Below are positions 24,687 through 33,093 of a DNA stretch of 64,000 nucleotides, piece after piece. Under the pieces are notes generated by a model. It saw nothing but the letters and a program-made list of their open reading frames with translations, was not told where the DNA came from and did no database searches. Source of the DNA: Allobosea robiniae (GTDB lineage Bacteria > Pseudomonadota > Alphaproteobacteria > Rhizobiales > Beijerinckiaceae); contig NZ_FNBZ01000008.1 of NCBI RefSeq assembly GCF_900102525.1, forward strand, positions 1-64,000, read 5' to 3'. The position numbers were made by a program, and so were the translations under genes. Within the stretch, counting starts at the first letter, position 1. Every line of letters begins with the position of its first letter.

Positions 24687-25822
24687 GCGCGCGAGCCACA
24701 AGCGGCATCAGCACTCCTGTTAACCATAATCGTAAGCCATCAATGCATTTTATTTTACATTTTGTATAATTTATCCACATTGAGCCCACGACTTCCCCTG
24801 CCGATCGAAGGGGCTCAGTAACCGAGCGCCTAGGCCTCCCACCACCTTCCCGGCTTCACTCAAAACGCGAGGACTTGAATGATCCACGTCGTGCGGCCTG
24901 TCCTATCCCGCTCCCAGACCCTTAAATCCGCTCCGGTGAAATCGCCGGGCGCCCGGGACCCCCTGTGGCGTCACCGGCTATCGGACGGGGACGTTCTATG
25001 CGACCCGATGCTTCTCGACCCCCTCTTTGACGAGATGGGCTGCGAAACGTCGATCCTCCTTAAGATCGTAAATCAACCCTAGAACCAACAAGCAGTCTCA
25101 TCGCGGCGCCCTTTTCGCGGCAGACAGCTGCACCACGAGCGCGCTTCCGCATCGAAAGCCGCTCCATCTCGGCTTGGCATCGCCGAGCTCGCGTAGCGCC
25201 CGCGACCAGGCGCGCACCGCGCTCTCGGTCTCACGATATTTCAGAACGGAGGCGCAGCGTACGGCGATGGTTCCAGGCCTCACGCAGCCGACAATGTTGT
25301 GCAATCCCTGCGTAGAACGCAGGCTACCCATGCACGAACGCCCGCAATCTAAGCGAAAGGCACCGAAATAAATCAACCAAAAATTAATCCGGAAGAAGTC
25401 ACGCGCGCCTTAGTTAATGTAAAAATGAGCGACAATTGTAGAAGGACAAGGAGTCTATAAAAGTCACTTGCCCGGATAGTTAAAAAAATCCTCCGATAGA
25501 TTACGCTTTACATCCCCCCTCCCCGATCGAATAGAACATCCCTACTTCGAACTGCCGAGGCTCAGTTCGAGATGGTGATGAACTCACTTGTAGCTGAGTC
25601 TCGTTCCCCGCCACTGGCGGGAGGCCAGCGCCCTCGTTTGTCGGGGCCAGTGCTCACAGCGAAAATCACTCACTCACTGTTGAGGGAATGCCTTTGGGCA
25701 CGACGCGTCGTGACTCTCAGGTTTTCCCTCGACGCCAAGAAGGAACGCCCATGCATTGCAGTAGAGACCCGCCTGCCTTGTTGAGCAGAGCCTGCCTATC
25801 GCTCCCCAGACCTGCTGAACGC
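24687..25822 (+). other. 1.1-kb stretch without a confident gene, partly AT-rich
   Basis: Two parts (about 24721-24780 and 25370-25530) are notably AT-rich compared with the surroundings, with runs such as TTTATTTTACATTTTGTATAAT, typical of promoters or mobile-element ends. Frames at 24879-25082 and 25098-25376 have no family features. This is the most likely place for the left end of the Tn7-like element, but I could not find repeats matching those at 32261-32320. Confidence 0.35.
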
Positions 25823-26062
25823 ATGGAGGAAGCAATAGATAAGCTCGCCTCGCTGGTAATCAGACTCAGTCAGATCAGAATTGAGTTTGGCGAGGAAGTT
25901 GGCTCACGGGCAATTCATGCAGCGTCCGTGGCCGCCGCACAGGTGGTGCTGGCAGAGGCTGAGGCGGAAGCACGGCTCAAAACAGCACCGAGCGCGAAGA
26001 TCATCGTCTTTCCGGTGATCATTCACAATCGGCCCCAACCCGATCAGGAACCGCAGATGTAG
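25823..26062 (+). CDS. hypothetical helical protein
   Basis: The 79-residue frame MEEAIDKLASLVIRLSQIRI continues into an alanine-rich helix (SVAAAQVVLAEAEAEARL) and the strand SAKIIVFPVI. It looks protein-like, with amphipathic helices, but I recognise no family. The frame is open to 25688; ATG 25751 is an alternative start. It lies 227 bases before tnsA and is followed by a hairpin at 26088-26122. Confidence 0.35.
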   Translation: MEEAIDKLASLVIRLSQIRIEFGEEVGSRAIHAASVAAAQVVLAEAEAEARLKTAPSAKIIVFPVIIHNRPQPDQEPQM

Positions 26063-26087
26063 AGACGCGACCAAAGCTCGAAAGCAA

Positions 26088-26122
26088 AAGGGGCATCCTG
26101 ACTGGAATCAGGACACCCCCTT
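26088..26122. terminator. hairpin between small gene and tnsA
   Basis: AAGGGG/CCCCTT and TCCTGA/TCAGGA pair to form a long stem (26088-26122) with a 6-nt loop and a small internal mismatch. There is no T-tract beyond two bases, so it is a hairpin of uncertain use, possibly a terminator insulating tnsA. Confidence 0.45.
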
Positions 26123-26288
26123 CAGCGGCAAGCTCCACGACGGCCTAGCAACCTACGGAGCAAGCCTACACCAAATCCGGCAGCTGCCGAACTCAATCTC
26201 TCGTTTATACCTGTACGTGCAATAAAGCGCAAGCAGTTTTTACGAGAAACTGGGATCGGGGCAGTGCGCCTACCGAAGTGAATCCCAA

Positions 26289-26996
26289 ATGCTAAATATT
26301 GAAAGCCTACCTATCTCCCCGGCTCCGATGGTCTACCTGCCGGGTGAGCATCGCTCTTCTCGAAACGTCCACTCAAAAAGCCGTGGCGCCTGCCGCCCCA
26401 GCGTCGTCATCCATGATCGCGAGGTCATGTGCGAATCGGGCGAAGAGCGAGATACAGCACTCATCATCGCTTCCGATCCTGATGTTATCGACCTTCGGGA
26501 GCAGCCCCCGGCGGTGACCTGGCTCGACGCGGAGGGGACGCCGCGGCGTCATACTTTCGATTTTCTCGCAACGCTTCGATGCGGAAAGAAGATCGCTATC
26601 GCAGTCAAACCGATGGCTGTCGTGAAACGCACCCGTTTCCGTGAAACACTCCGTCTCATCGCCCGGCAAGTCCCGAAGAGTTTTGCCGACGGGGTCAAAC
26701 TCGTCACCGACGAGAATCTGCCCCTTGATGAAGTCCATAATGCGGTGCTGCGCAAGCACATGCTCCGCACCTCAAACCCGGAGCACGACGCGCTCGTCAA
26801 AAACCTGCTGACTGAGCAAGGCCGGGCTTCAATTGCGCAGATCGTCGAAACTAGCGGCCTGGAGGGCCAAGCGTTCCAGGCGATTATCCGACTTGTTGCC
26901 TCTGGCATCATTCGCGTCGTTGACAATGCCCGTGTCAGCTATGACGCCTTGATTGAACTGGCTGCCGCCTCCCGCACCAACGAGGAGGTCGCGTGA
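26289..26996 (+). CDS. tnsA: TnsA-like transposase endonuclease subunit
   Basis: The 235-residue protein has the TnsA restriction-endonuclease-like core: Glu49 in CESGEERD, Asp91 in RHTFDFLATL and Lys107 in IAIAVKP. In Tn7 TnsA cuts the 5' ends of the transposon and so allows cut-and-paste movement. The Gln of the usual Q-x-K is replaced here (A-V-K). A C-terminal winged-helix region (ASIAQIVETSGLEGQAFQAI) is the part that binds TnsC in Tn7. The ATG at 26289 is near the end of a gene-free stretch. Its stop overlaps the next start, with GAGGAGG between the genes, so expression with tnsB is coupled. Confidence 0.85.
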   Translation: MLNIESLPISPAPMVYLPGEHRSSRNVHSKSRGACRPSVVIHDREVMCESGEERDTALIIASDPDVIDLREQPPAVTWLDAEGTPRRHTFDFLATLRCGKKIAIAVKPMAVVKRTRFRETLRLIARQVPKSFADGVKLVTDENLPLDEVHNAVLRKHMLRTSNPEHDALVKNLLTEQGRASIAQIVETSGLEGQAFQAIIRLVASGIIRVVDNARVSYDALIELAAASRTNEEVA

Positions 26997-29146
26997 TGAG
27001 CACCGATTTCACCCCGCGCTTCAGCCTGTCGCGCCAAGATCGCCTGGTCATCAACAATATTGCCTACAAGCGCCGTAACCGCCTGGCGAACGGTTACGTG
27101 CTTGAGCGTGTCGAGGATCCCGACGTAGCGGAGACGTTCACTGACAGGGATCTATTGCTGGCTTCGGCCAAGTCCGATTTCCGTTTCGAGCGCAATGCAT
27201 TTGCTGAAAGCAAAGCGTCTGCAACAGCAGGCTCGGTGGATGGGCTGATCGGCTGGCTTCCCGAAGAGCAGCAGGAAGAGGTGCTCTGGCGCACCAACTT
27301 CTGCGGGGAATACGAGAAGGAGATCCAGGCGCGCAACGCCACCCTGTCCGATGCGTCATACAAGAATCGGGCGCCTATCGTCGCGCAGAGGATTCACGAC
27401 GCGGAGCTGCTCCGTACTAAAAAGCGCAACGCCGATGGCGAAATCATCAAGCCGAAGGCGGGCGAGCGAGAGCTAGGCTGCCGCAAACCACCGAGCGCGC
27501 GCACCTACCGCAAATGGCGCAAGTGGTTCCTGGAGGGCGGAGAACGAGCCATCGCTCTCCGGAAGCGCTATTTCAGATCGGGCAATCGCGTAACTGAGCG
27601 GCTGGGCCTGCCGGAGCGGCAAATCATGCACCGCTTCGCGCTGGAGTACATGTCAGAATCTCGGCCGACCAAGCGAGACGTCTACCGCTTGATGAAGGCT
27701 CATATCGTCGATGAGGAAAACCCGAAGCGTCTCGCTGCGAGTGAAAAGCCCCTTCGCGTTCCGAGCTATGAACGCCTGGCGGCGGAGATTAACTCATTTC
27801 CTGAGTTCGATGTTCAGGCATGCCGACACGGTCTCGACGCCGCCAGAAAGCGCTTTGCAATGGTGCGAAATGGCGTGGATGTGGAGAGGCCGCTGCAGCG
27901 TGTCGAGATCGACGAGTGGCGGATCAATCTCCAAACGCTCTGCGCGGATCTCGGTATCCTGGACAAGCTTTCAGACAAGCTGAAGTCCGAAATCGCAACG
28001 GCTCGGCCTTGGTTGTGTGCCGCCTTGGACAGCGCAACCTCCGTCTGCGTGGGATTCAAGATCGCCCTCACCCCATCGTCCGATCTGGCGATGGACACGC
28101 TGGAGATGGTGGTCACGCCCAAGGCTCCATACGCCTTGGCTGCGGGAGCCCTTAGCCGTGACGACTACTACGGCTCGCCAGAACGTATCGTAACCGACCA
28201 GGGAGCTGCATTCCTGTCGTTGCGCTTTCGCAGAGCCATCATCGATCTCGAAGCCGACGCAGAGGCACCTCCGGCTGGACTTCCGGCCCTTCGGGGTCGA
28301 ATCGAGCGGTTTTTCAGAACCGCGGGCACGCAAGCGCTTTGCCCGTTTACGGGTCGGACCTTTGAATCGATTGCCGCAAAGGGCGACTACGACCCCGTCG
28401 CCCGGGTCAGCCTGACTCTTCTGGAGCTTTGCGACGTCATCACCCGATGGGTGCTCGACATCTACCACAATACGCCGCACGCCGGATTGAAGGGCGAGAC
28501 GCCTGCCAACTGCTGGAAGCGCCTGGTCAAAGCCTACGGGGTCATCCCCGCACCCGACCGCCACCGCCGCCGAGCTGTATTCGGCGTTAAGGCCAACCGC
28601 TGCCTGACGCCCAAAGGCGTACGGATGCTCGGTCTTCACTACAATAGCCGGGAGCTGCAGGAGTTTCGCCGCCGCAACGGCGACGTCACCCTTGAGGTCC
28701 GTCTCAATCACATGGATCTCGGCCATGTCTCCGTGAGGTTGGACGACGGCGGTTGGCTCCCCGTCCCCAACGTCAGGTCAGGCTTTGACGATGTGCCGAT
28801 GACGGTCTGGCTCGCTGCCGAGGCGGACCTGAAGCGCCGCTTCAAGGCTCAGGCAGTCCTCGCCGACGAAGTCGTTGCCAAGGCTGTCAAGGATGCCTGG
28901 GAGCTCGGCAAGGCCAGCGCGGCCCGCGTGAGCATCTTCTCTACGCGGCCCAGCACCGAGGAGCTGAACTACACGGAGGACGAGCTCGGCTTCGCGTTCG
29001 ACCGACCGGCGCAGCTGCCTGAAGGTGGGACATCGCTCTCCGGCAATTTGCTCGAGGGCTCTATCCCAACAGGCGCCTGCGAAAATGCCGCGCTCTCCCC
29101 GGCCGCCCCCAAGGCGAAGCCCCGCTCATTCAAGATTACGGATTAA
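26996..29146 (+). CDS. tnsB: TnsB/TniA-like DDE transposase
   Basis: The protein of about 716 residues is the strand-transfer transposase, with an rve/Mu-type integrase core. The catalytic triad is Asp306 (VEIDEWRIN), Asp401 (VTDQGAAF) and Glu437 (LRGRIERFFR), a DD35E arrangement. N-terminal helix-turn-helix regions precede it (SARTYRKWRKWFLEGG), and a Mu-transposase C-terminal domain follows (about 520-620). I prefer ATG 26996 to GTG 26993 because of its spacing from the GAGGAGG ribosome site. It recognises repeats at the element ends and acts with TnsA, TnsC and TniQ. The C-terminal tail (NAALSPAAPKAKPRSF) is the usual site of TnsC contact. Confidence 0.9.
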   Translation: MSTDFTPRFSLSRQDRLVINNIAYKRRNRLANGYVLERVEDPDVAETFTDRDLLLASAKSDFRFERNAFAESKASATAGSVDGLIGWLPEEQQEEVLWRTNFCGEYEKEIQARNATLSDASYKNRAPIVAQRIHDAELLRTKKRNADGEIIKPKAGERELGCRKPPSARTYRKWRKWFLEGGERAIALRKRYFRSGNRVTERLGLPERQIMHRFALEYMSESRPTKRDVYRLMKAHIVDEENPKRLAASEKPLRVPSYERLAAEINSFPEFDVQACRHGLDAARKRFAMVRNGVDVERPLQRVEIDEWRINLQTLCADLGILDKLSDKLKSEIATARPWLCAALDSATSVCVGFKIALTPSSDLAMDTLEMVVTPKAPYALAAGALSRDDYYGSPERIVTDQGAAFLSLRFRRAIIDLEADAEAPPAGLPALRGRIERFFRTAGTQALCPFTGRTFESIAAKGDYDPVARVSLTLLELCDVITRWVLDIYHNTPHAGLKGETPANCWKRLVKAYGVIPAPDRHRRRAVFGVKANRCLTPKGVRMLGLHYNSRELQEFRRRNGDVTLEVRLNHMDLGHVSVRLDDGGWLPVPNVRSGFDDVPMTVWLAAEADLKRRFKAQAVLADEVVAKAVKDAWELGKASAARVSIFSTRPSTEELNYTEDELGFAFDRPAQLPEGGTSLSGNLLEGSIPTGACENAALSPAAPKAKPRSFKITD

Positions 29147-29151
29147 TTTTC

Positions 29152-30216
29152 ATGACCCATAACTCTGATTTCATTGAAAAGTATCGCGCGCTCCTGTCCG
29201 AGTCAGAACGTGTCGTTCTCGCGGCTCGACAGAAGCTGAAAAACACGCACATCGAGACAGATTGGGATCCGGAGCTGCGCCGCAAAGGCGAGTCGCTCGT
29301 ACGATCGGTCATGGTCCCACAGCAGCACGGTGGAGCTTCGGCCGCACACGGTCGTCACGAAGGCCGGTGCCTCTTCGTCACTGGAGACGCAGGAACAGGC
29401 AAGACCGCCTCCCTAGAGCGGCTATTTCGGACACTTCCTGTCCTTCAGCCGAGAGGAGGGCAGCGCTCTCCCCTCCTTCGGGTGATCGTGCCGGCCCCGT
29501 GCACGCTCAAAACGCTTGGACGGGAGGTTCTTAGGGCTTTGGGATATCCCCTCGCCCGAGAGCTCGCTGAACACATTATCTGGGCGCGCATCCAGGAGCT
29601 GCTGCCGGCGGCGGGCGTGCTCATCATCCACTTCGATGAGACGCACAACCTGACAGACAACGCCAATGTCGTTCAGATGGACAACATCAGGAAGACCTTC
29701 AAAATGCTGATGGTCTCGTCCTGGCCAGTCGGGCTGATCATCTCCGGCCTGCCCAGCTTGATCCCAGAGATGCGGAAAATCGACGAGATCCGTCGGCGGG
29801 GACAATTTGTCTCTGTTCCGCTGCTCACGATGCCTGACGACAATGAAATGGTCGCCGGTATCGTCGGCGGCTTGGCCGAGGTCGTTGGCCTTACGATCGG
29901 GGAGGAAGCCGCAGGAGAGATCGCCCCGCGCCTGATCCATGCCTCATTGCGCCGCTTCGGGATCGCGATCGAGCTGACCCACGAAGCCATTGAGCTCGCT
30001 ATGCTGGAGGAGAAGTCCCTCTCGATCGAACATTTTGCAACAGCATTCGTCGATCGAACCGGCTCCGGGGCGCTGATGAACCCGTTCGTTGCGCCCAATT
30101 GGGCCGAAGTCGATTGCTCGCTGGTTTTGACTGATGAGCCGCCGATCGAGCCCGTTCTGCCGCTGGACCCGCCGCGTCGTGGAAGTCGCACGGGCAGGAA
30201 GGGAGGCCGCTCATGA
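29152..30216 (+). CDS. tnsC: TnsC/TniB-like AAA+ ATPase
   Basis: The 354-residue AAA+ protein has Walker A GDAGTGKT (residues 78-85), Walker B GVLIIHFDETHNL (about residues 155-165), sensor-like SWPVGLIISGLP and an arginine-rich region (EIRRRGQF). In Tn7-type systems it forms the ATP-dependent platform that connects the target selector (TniQ) with TnsAB and gives target immunity. It starts five bases after tnsB stops, and its own stop overlaps the tniQ start. The C-terminal basic tail (GSRTGRKGGRS) is unusual but plausible. Confidence 0.9.
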   Translation: MTHNSDFIEKYRALLSESERVVLAARQKLKNTHIETDWDPELRRKGESLVRSVMVPQQHGGASAAHGRHEGRCLFVTGDAGTGKTASLERLFRTLPVLQPRGGQRSPLLRVIVPAPCTLKTLGREVLRALGYPLARELAEHIIWARIQELLPAAGVLIIHFDETHNLTDNANVVQMDNIRKTFKMLMVSSWPVGLIISGLPSLIPEMRKIDEIRRRGQFVSVPLLTMPDDNEMVAGIVGGLAEVVGLTIGEEAAGEIAPRLIHASLRRFGIAIELTHEAIELAMLEEKSLSIEHFATAFVDRTGSGALMNPFVAPNWAEVDCSLVLTDEPPIEPVLPLDPPRRGSRTGRKGGRS

Positions 30217-32048
30217 GCGACCTCTATCCATCTCTCCCGCTGCGGACTGGAGAGTCTCCTGCGAGCTTCGTGTCGCGGCTGGCTCTCTTGCACCGCGCTC
30301 AGAGCCAGAACGTCTTCGCACTCGACATGGGCTTCGAGCTTCAGGCCGTCGTTGACGGCGACACCACCGCCCTTACGAGGCTTGCAAGGATCTCCGGCGC
30401 ATCGCTGGAGCAGCTCTTCGACAATGCCATTGTCCGCCACGAGGACCACTACCTCTATCGCGGGCATAAGTTTGCGCGCGCGTCGTTGCGTCGAGCACGG
30501 GTCATGGCCTGCCCTCAATGCCTGACAGAGGATATAGCCGGAGGATGCGATCCATGGCTGGCGAGCGGCCGCAGTGATTGGCTCTTCCAGCACTATCGAA
30601 TCTGCCTGAAGCATTGTGTCGAGCTTGTGGAACTAGGCGATGCGAGCGATCCCCACCCTACTCACGACTTCGCGCGGCGAACCGCATCCCACATCGCCAG
30701 CATTCCAGCACTTGCTCGCCAGGCAAGCCCGTCAGATGCGACGAAGTTGGAACGCTATCTCGCAGCTCGTCTAGGCGGTCATGCCGGCCCCGAGTGGCTC
30801 GATACGTTGCCCTGCTACGTTGCCTGGAGAACGTGCGAGGTCATTGGCGCCGTTGATCTCAACGGTCGTGACGCGCCCATGCGTGACCTCAGCGAAGCGG
30901 ATTGGCGACGCGCCGGTGATCGCGGCTATGCCATCGCGGCCAGCGGCAAAAGCGGCGTTCGAGAATTTTTGAACGCGCTTAGGGCGACGGGCGATCACGG
31001 CAGGGAGGGTTCTGCGGGTCCGCAGGCTCGGTTTGGTCAATTTTTCAAATGGCTTTACTCCATGAAGTCCGATCCGAACTATGATCCGGTTCGCAACCTC
31101 GTAATCGACTTTGTCGCGGATACCGCCCCTGTAGCTCCGGACGAAATGATCTTCGGCAGGCAGATCGTGCCGGAGCGTCGGCGGCATTCGATTCATTCGG
31201 CCTCTAGAGAGAGCGGGATCCACCATAAGCGCCTCAGACGGGTTCTGAGCGCCGCCGGCGTACTGCCGCCTGACAGTCTGCACCTCACGGCCAACGTGGT
31301 GACGTTCCCGGTTGCTGCCTCCGCCCCGATCGTGGATCTGCTTCAGAATTTGATCACCCTGAAGCAGGCCGAGACGTATCTGAACGCCGGGCGGGTCCAC
31401 ACCAAGCTGCTGGCCGCACACGGCTTCGTCGAACCCGTCGAGGGGCATGAACGCCTAGAGCTCGGCGACCAGCGCTATGATCGTCGCCAACTCGATGAAT
31501 TCATGAAGCGCCTTTTCGCCAATGTCGTATGGGTCAAAGAGCCCGAATGGCCCCAGATGACGATTGCCGAGGCAGCCAAGCGAACCTGCTGCTCGGCCAT
31601 GGAGATTGTCAGACTGATCCTGGACCACCAGCTCCGTTGGGTCGGTTCTTGGACCGCCACGACCGGCTACCAGTCCGTATTGGTCGATGTCACCGAGGTC
31701 AAAAAGCTTATACACCGTGAGGACGGCGACCATCTTACGATCCGCCAAGCCGCAGAGTTCCTCGGCACCACCGACAGGGTCGTAAGCGCGCTCGTCGAGC
31801 GTCTGCTGCTTTCGAGCGAGAGTCGTATCAGCCCAAAGAACCGATGCCCCTACCTCGCCGTCCCTCGAAAAGCCGCCGAAGCGTTCAAGTCTCAGTTTGC
31901 ATCGCTCCATGAACTCGCTCGCAGCCGCGGAAAGCACATGCCCATCCTGAAGCGCGAATTGGCAACGCGGGGCATCGAACCGGCATTGAGGCAAGAGCAG
32001 GCGGTAGCTTCATTCTATCTACGGTCTGTCATTCCACCGGATCTGTAG
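30213..32048 (+). CDS. tniQ: TniQ/TnsD-family target selector
   Basis: The 611-residue protein begins with the TniQ signature (LYPSLPLRTGESPASFVSRLALLH) and carries a zinc-binding cluster of MACPQCLTED with the later YRICLKHC, as in TnsD/TniQ. It is longer than the shortest TniQ proteins (about 400 residues). The C-terminal part holds excisionase/MerR-like helix-turn-helix units (MTIAEAAKRTCCSAMEIVRL and LTIRQAAEFLGTTDRVVSAL), which could read a specific DNA site. The gene ends 26 bases before a strong terminator. The target site is unknown; there is no CRISPR array or Cas gene in the window. Confidence 0.88.
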   Translation: MSDLYPSLPLRTGESPASFVSRLALLHRAQSQNVFALDMGFELQAVVDGDTTALTRLARISGASLEQLFDNAIVRHEDHYLYRGHKFARASLRRARVMACPQCLTEDIAGGCDPWLASGRSDWLFQHYRICLKHCVELVELGDASDPHPTHDFARRTASHIASIPALARQASPSDATKLERYLAARLGGHAGPEWLDTLPCYVAWRTCEVIGAVDLNGRDAPMRDLSEADWRRAGDRGYAIAASGKSGVREFLNALRATGDHGREGSAGPQARFGQFFKWLYSMKSDPNYDPVRNLVIDFVADTAPVAPDEMIFGRQIVPERRRHSIHSASRESGIHHKRLRRVLSAAGVLPPDSLHLTANVVTFPVAASAPIVDLLQNLITLKQAETYLNAGRVHTKLLAAHGFVEPVEGHERLELGDQRYDRRQLDEFMKRLFANVVWVKEPEWPQMTIAEAAKRTCCSAMEIVRLILDHQLRWVGSWTATTGYQSVLVDVTEVKKLIHREDGDHLTIRQAAEFLGTTDRVVSALVERLLLSSESRISPKNRCPYLAVPRKAAEAFKSQFASLHELARSRGKHMPILKRELATRGIEPALRQEQAVASFYLRSVIPPDL

Positions 32049-32073
32049 ATCCATTTCCCATTCGTCTGAATGG

Positions 32074-32102
32074 AGCCCGGCCTTCCAGGCCGGGCTTTTT
32101 TT
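32074..32102 (+). terminator. strong terminator after tniQ
   Basis: AGCCCGGCCT (32074-32083) pairs with AGGCCGGGCT (32087-32096) around three bases and runs into seven T. It is a textbook rho-independent terminator that closes the tnsA-tniQ operon. Confidence 0.85.
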
Positions 32103-32260
32103 GCGCTTTAGAACAGCCGTTGCGCCAGATTCTGCGGAAGTACTATCCCTCAAACTGCGGAACTTAGCCCAAGGAAACCGCAAGCCACGATTGAATGATT
32201 TCAATGACATACGCACGCGCGAGCGGAAACACTATGCCTCTCTCTTCATCTCAGGACGCA

Positions 32261-32320
32261 GAAAGTTTGGCACCTTGAAGCGTTAGTGTGGCACCAAGAA
32301 GCACATAGATTGGCACCGGC
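32261..32320 (+). repeat. three phased GGCACC repeats, candidate right-end TnsB sites
   Basis: GGCACC occurs at 32269, 32290 and 32312, that is, every 21-22 bases (two helical turns). The repeats share flanks: AGTTTGGCACCTTGAAGC, AGTGTGGCACCAAGAAGC and AGATTGGCACCGG. Closely spaced direct repeats about 22 bp apart are how TnsB sites are arranged at Tn7 right ends. They lie 220-270 bases past tniQ. The exact end is not resolved; ACA at 32303-32305 is one candidate terminus. No matching set was found on the left. Confidence 0.5.
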
Positions 32321-32605
32321 CTGCAAGAGGCCGGCCCGCTAATCAATCGAAGAGAACGGCCGGCGAACTGCGTCGGCCGTTCCAATTCGAGGAAGTTCCA
32401 TTCAAAATCGAAGCATGTCGCCGTTCAGCTCCGCGCCAACAGCAGACATTGGCTAGTGACCGAGAAGCAGGCCTGGGGATAAATCCGCCACGCTCCCAAC
32501 TCTCTCTCAAGGTCCTTGGATTGCGGACAACAAGACGGCGCGATTGCAAGAGACCTGACGAGCATCGGACGCGTTGCGGCGCGATTGATTTGAATCAGAC
32601 GGACG
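32321..32605 (+). other. 285-base stretch at the element's right flank
   Basis: No gene is supported here. Inverted repeats occur at GGCCGGC/GCCGGCC-like sequences near 32316-32337 and around CGGCCG at 32358-32377. The short frames on the minus strand show no family features. If the Tn7-like element ends near 32305-32330, this is the host sequence next to the insertion. Confidence 0.3.
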
Positions 32606-33052
32606 CTATTTCCAGCCGATAAGAACACCGTCCGCGCCGAGCGAGAGCTGCAAGCCCTGCCTGCGCGCCGCCAATCTGAGGATTACGCCGCTGGGGTTGC
32701 GAAGCCAGAGACGACCCCGCCCATGATCGCCAATAGCCCAGCCCTCACGAATCTGGACGTAAGCGCCCGTGAAATCCTCCCGGCGGGTCAGGCCATAGAC
32801 GCTCCCCGTCGCGGTCAAGCGCGAAGCACCGATGCCGCCAATGCCCAGACCGCCCACTGTGATCCCGTAGGATCGCCCTCGATAAGTGAGAGTGCCGCCT
32901 CCGATTGCACCCGAACCGATGAAAGCGACCTGCAACTGACGGATGGAAACCTTACCTGTTTCCGGACCGAGATTTCGCTGCTGCGCTGATGCGGCGGAAG
33001 CCGACAGGAAGGCAGCCGCGAGGAAGGTCAAGGTCGCTCTGAGAAACCCCAT
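32606..33052 (-). CDS. secreted protein of unknown function (DUF1134-like)
   Basis: The 148-residue protein has a signal peptide (MGFLRATLTFLAAAFLSASAASA), then a Gly-rich beta domain (VAFIGSGAIGGGTLTYRGRS; YGITVGGLGIGGIGASRLTA) and ends in LRLAARRQGLQLSLGADGVL. The Gly-rich pattern with TATGSVYGLTRREDF recalls the DUF1134/EipA envelope family, but I am not certain. The ATG at 33052 follows GGGAAG. It is the last gene of a minus-strand group after the HlyD-type gene (42 bases away). The frame extends upstream on paper, but that part is a shadow of the HlyD gene. Confidence 0.7.
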   Translation of the reverse strand: MGFLRATLTFLAAAFLSASAASAQQRNLGPETGKVSIRQLQVAFIGSGAIGGGTLTYRGRSYGITVGGLGIGGIGASRLTATGSVYGLTRREDFTGAYVQIREGWAIGDHGRGRLWLRNPSGVILRLAARRQGLQLSLGADGVLIGWK

Positions 33053-33093
33053 GTTGTCTTCCCTTCCATGACGCGAATGTCGGTTACGATGAG

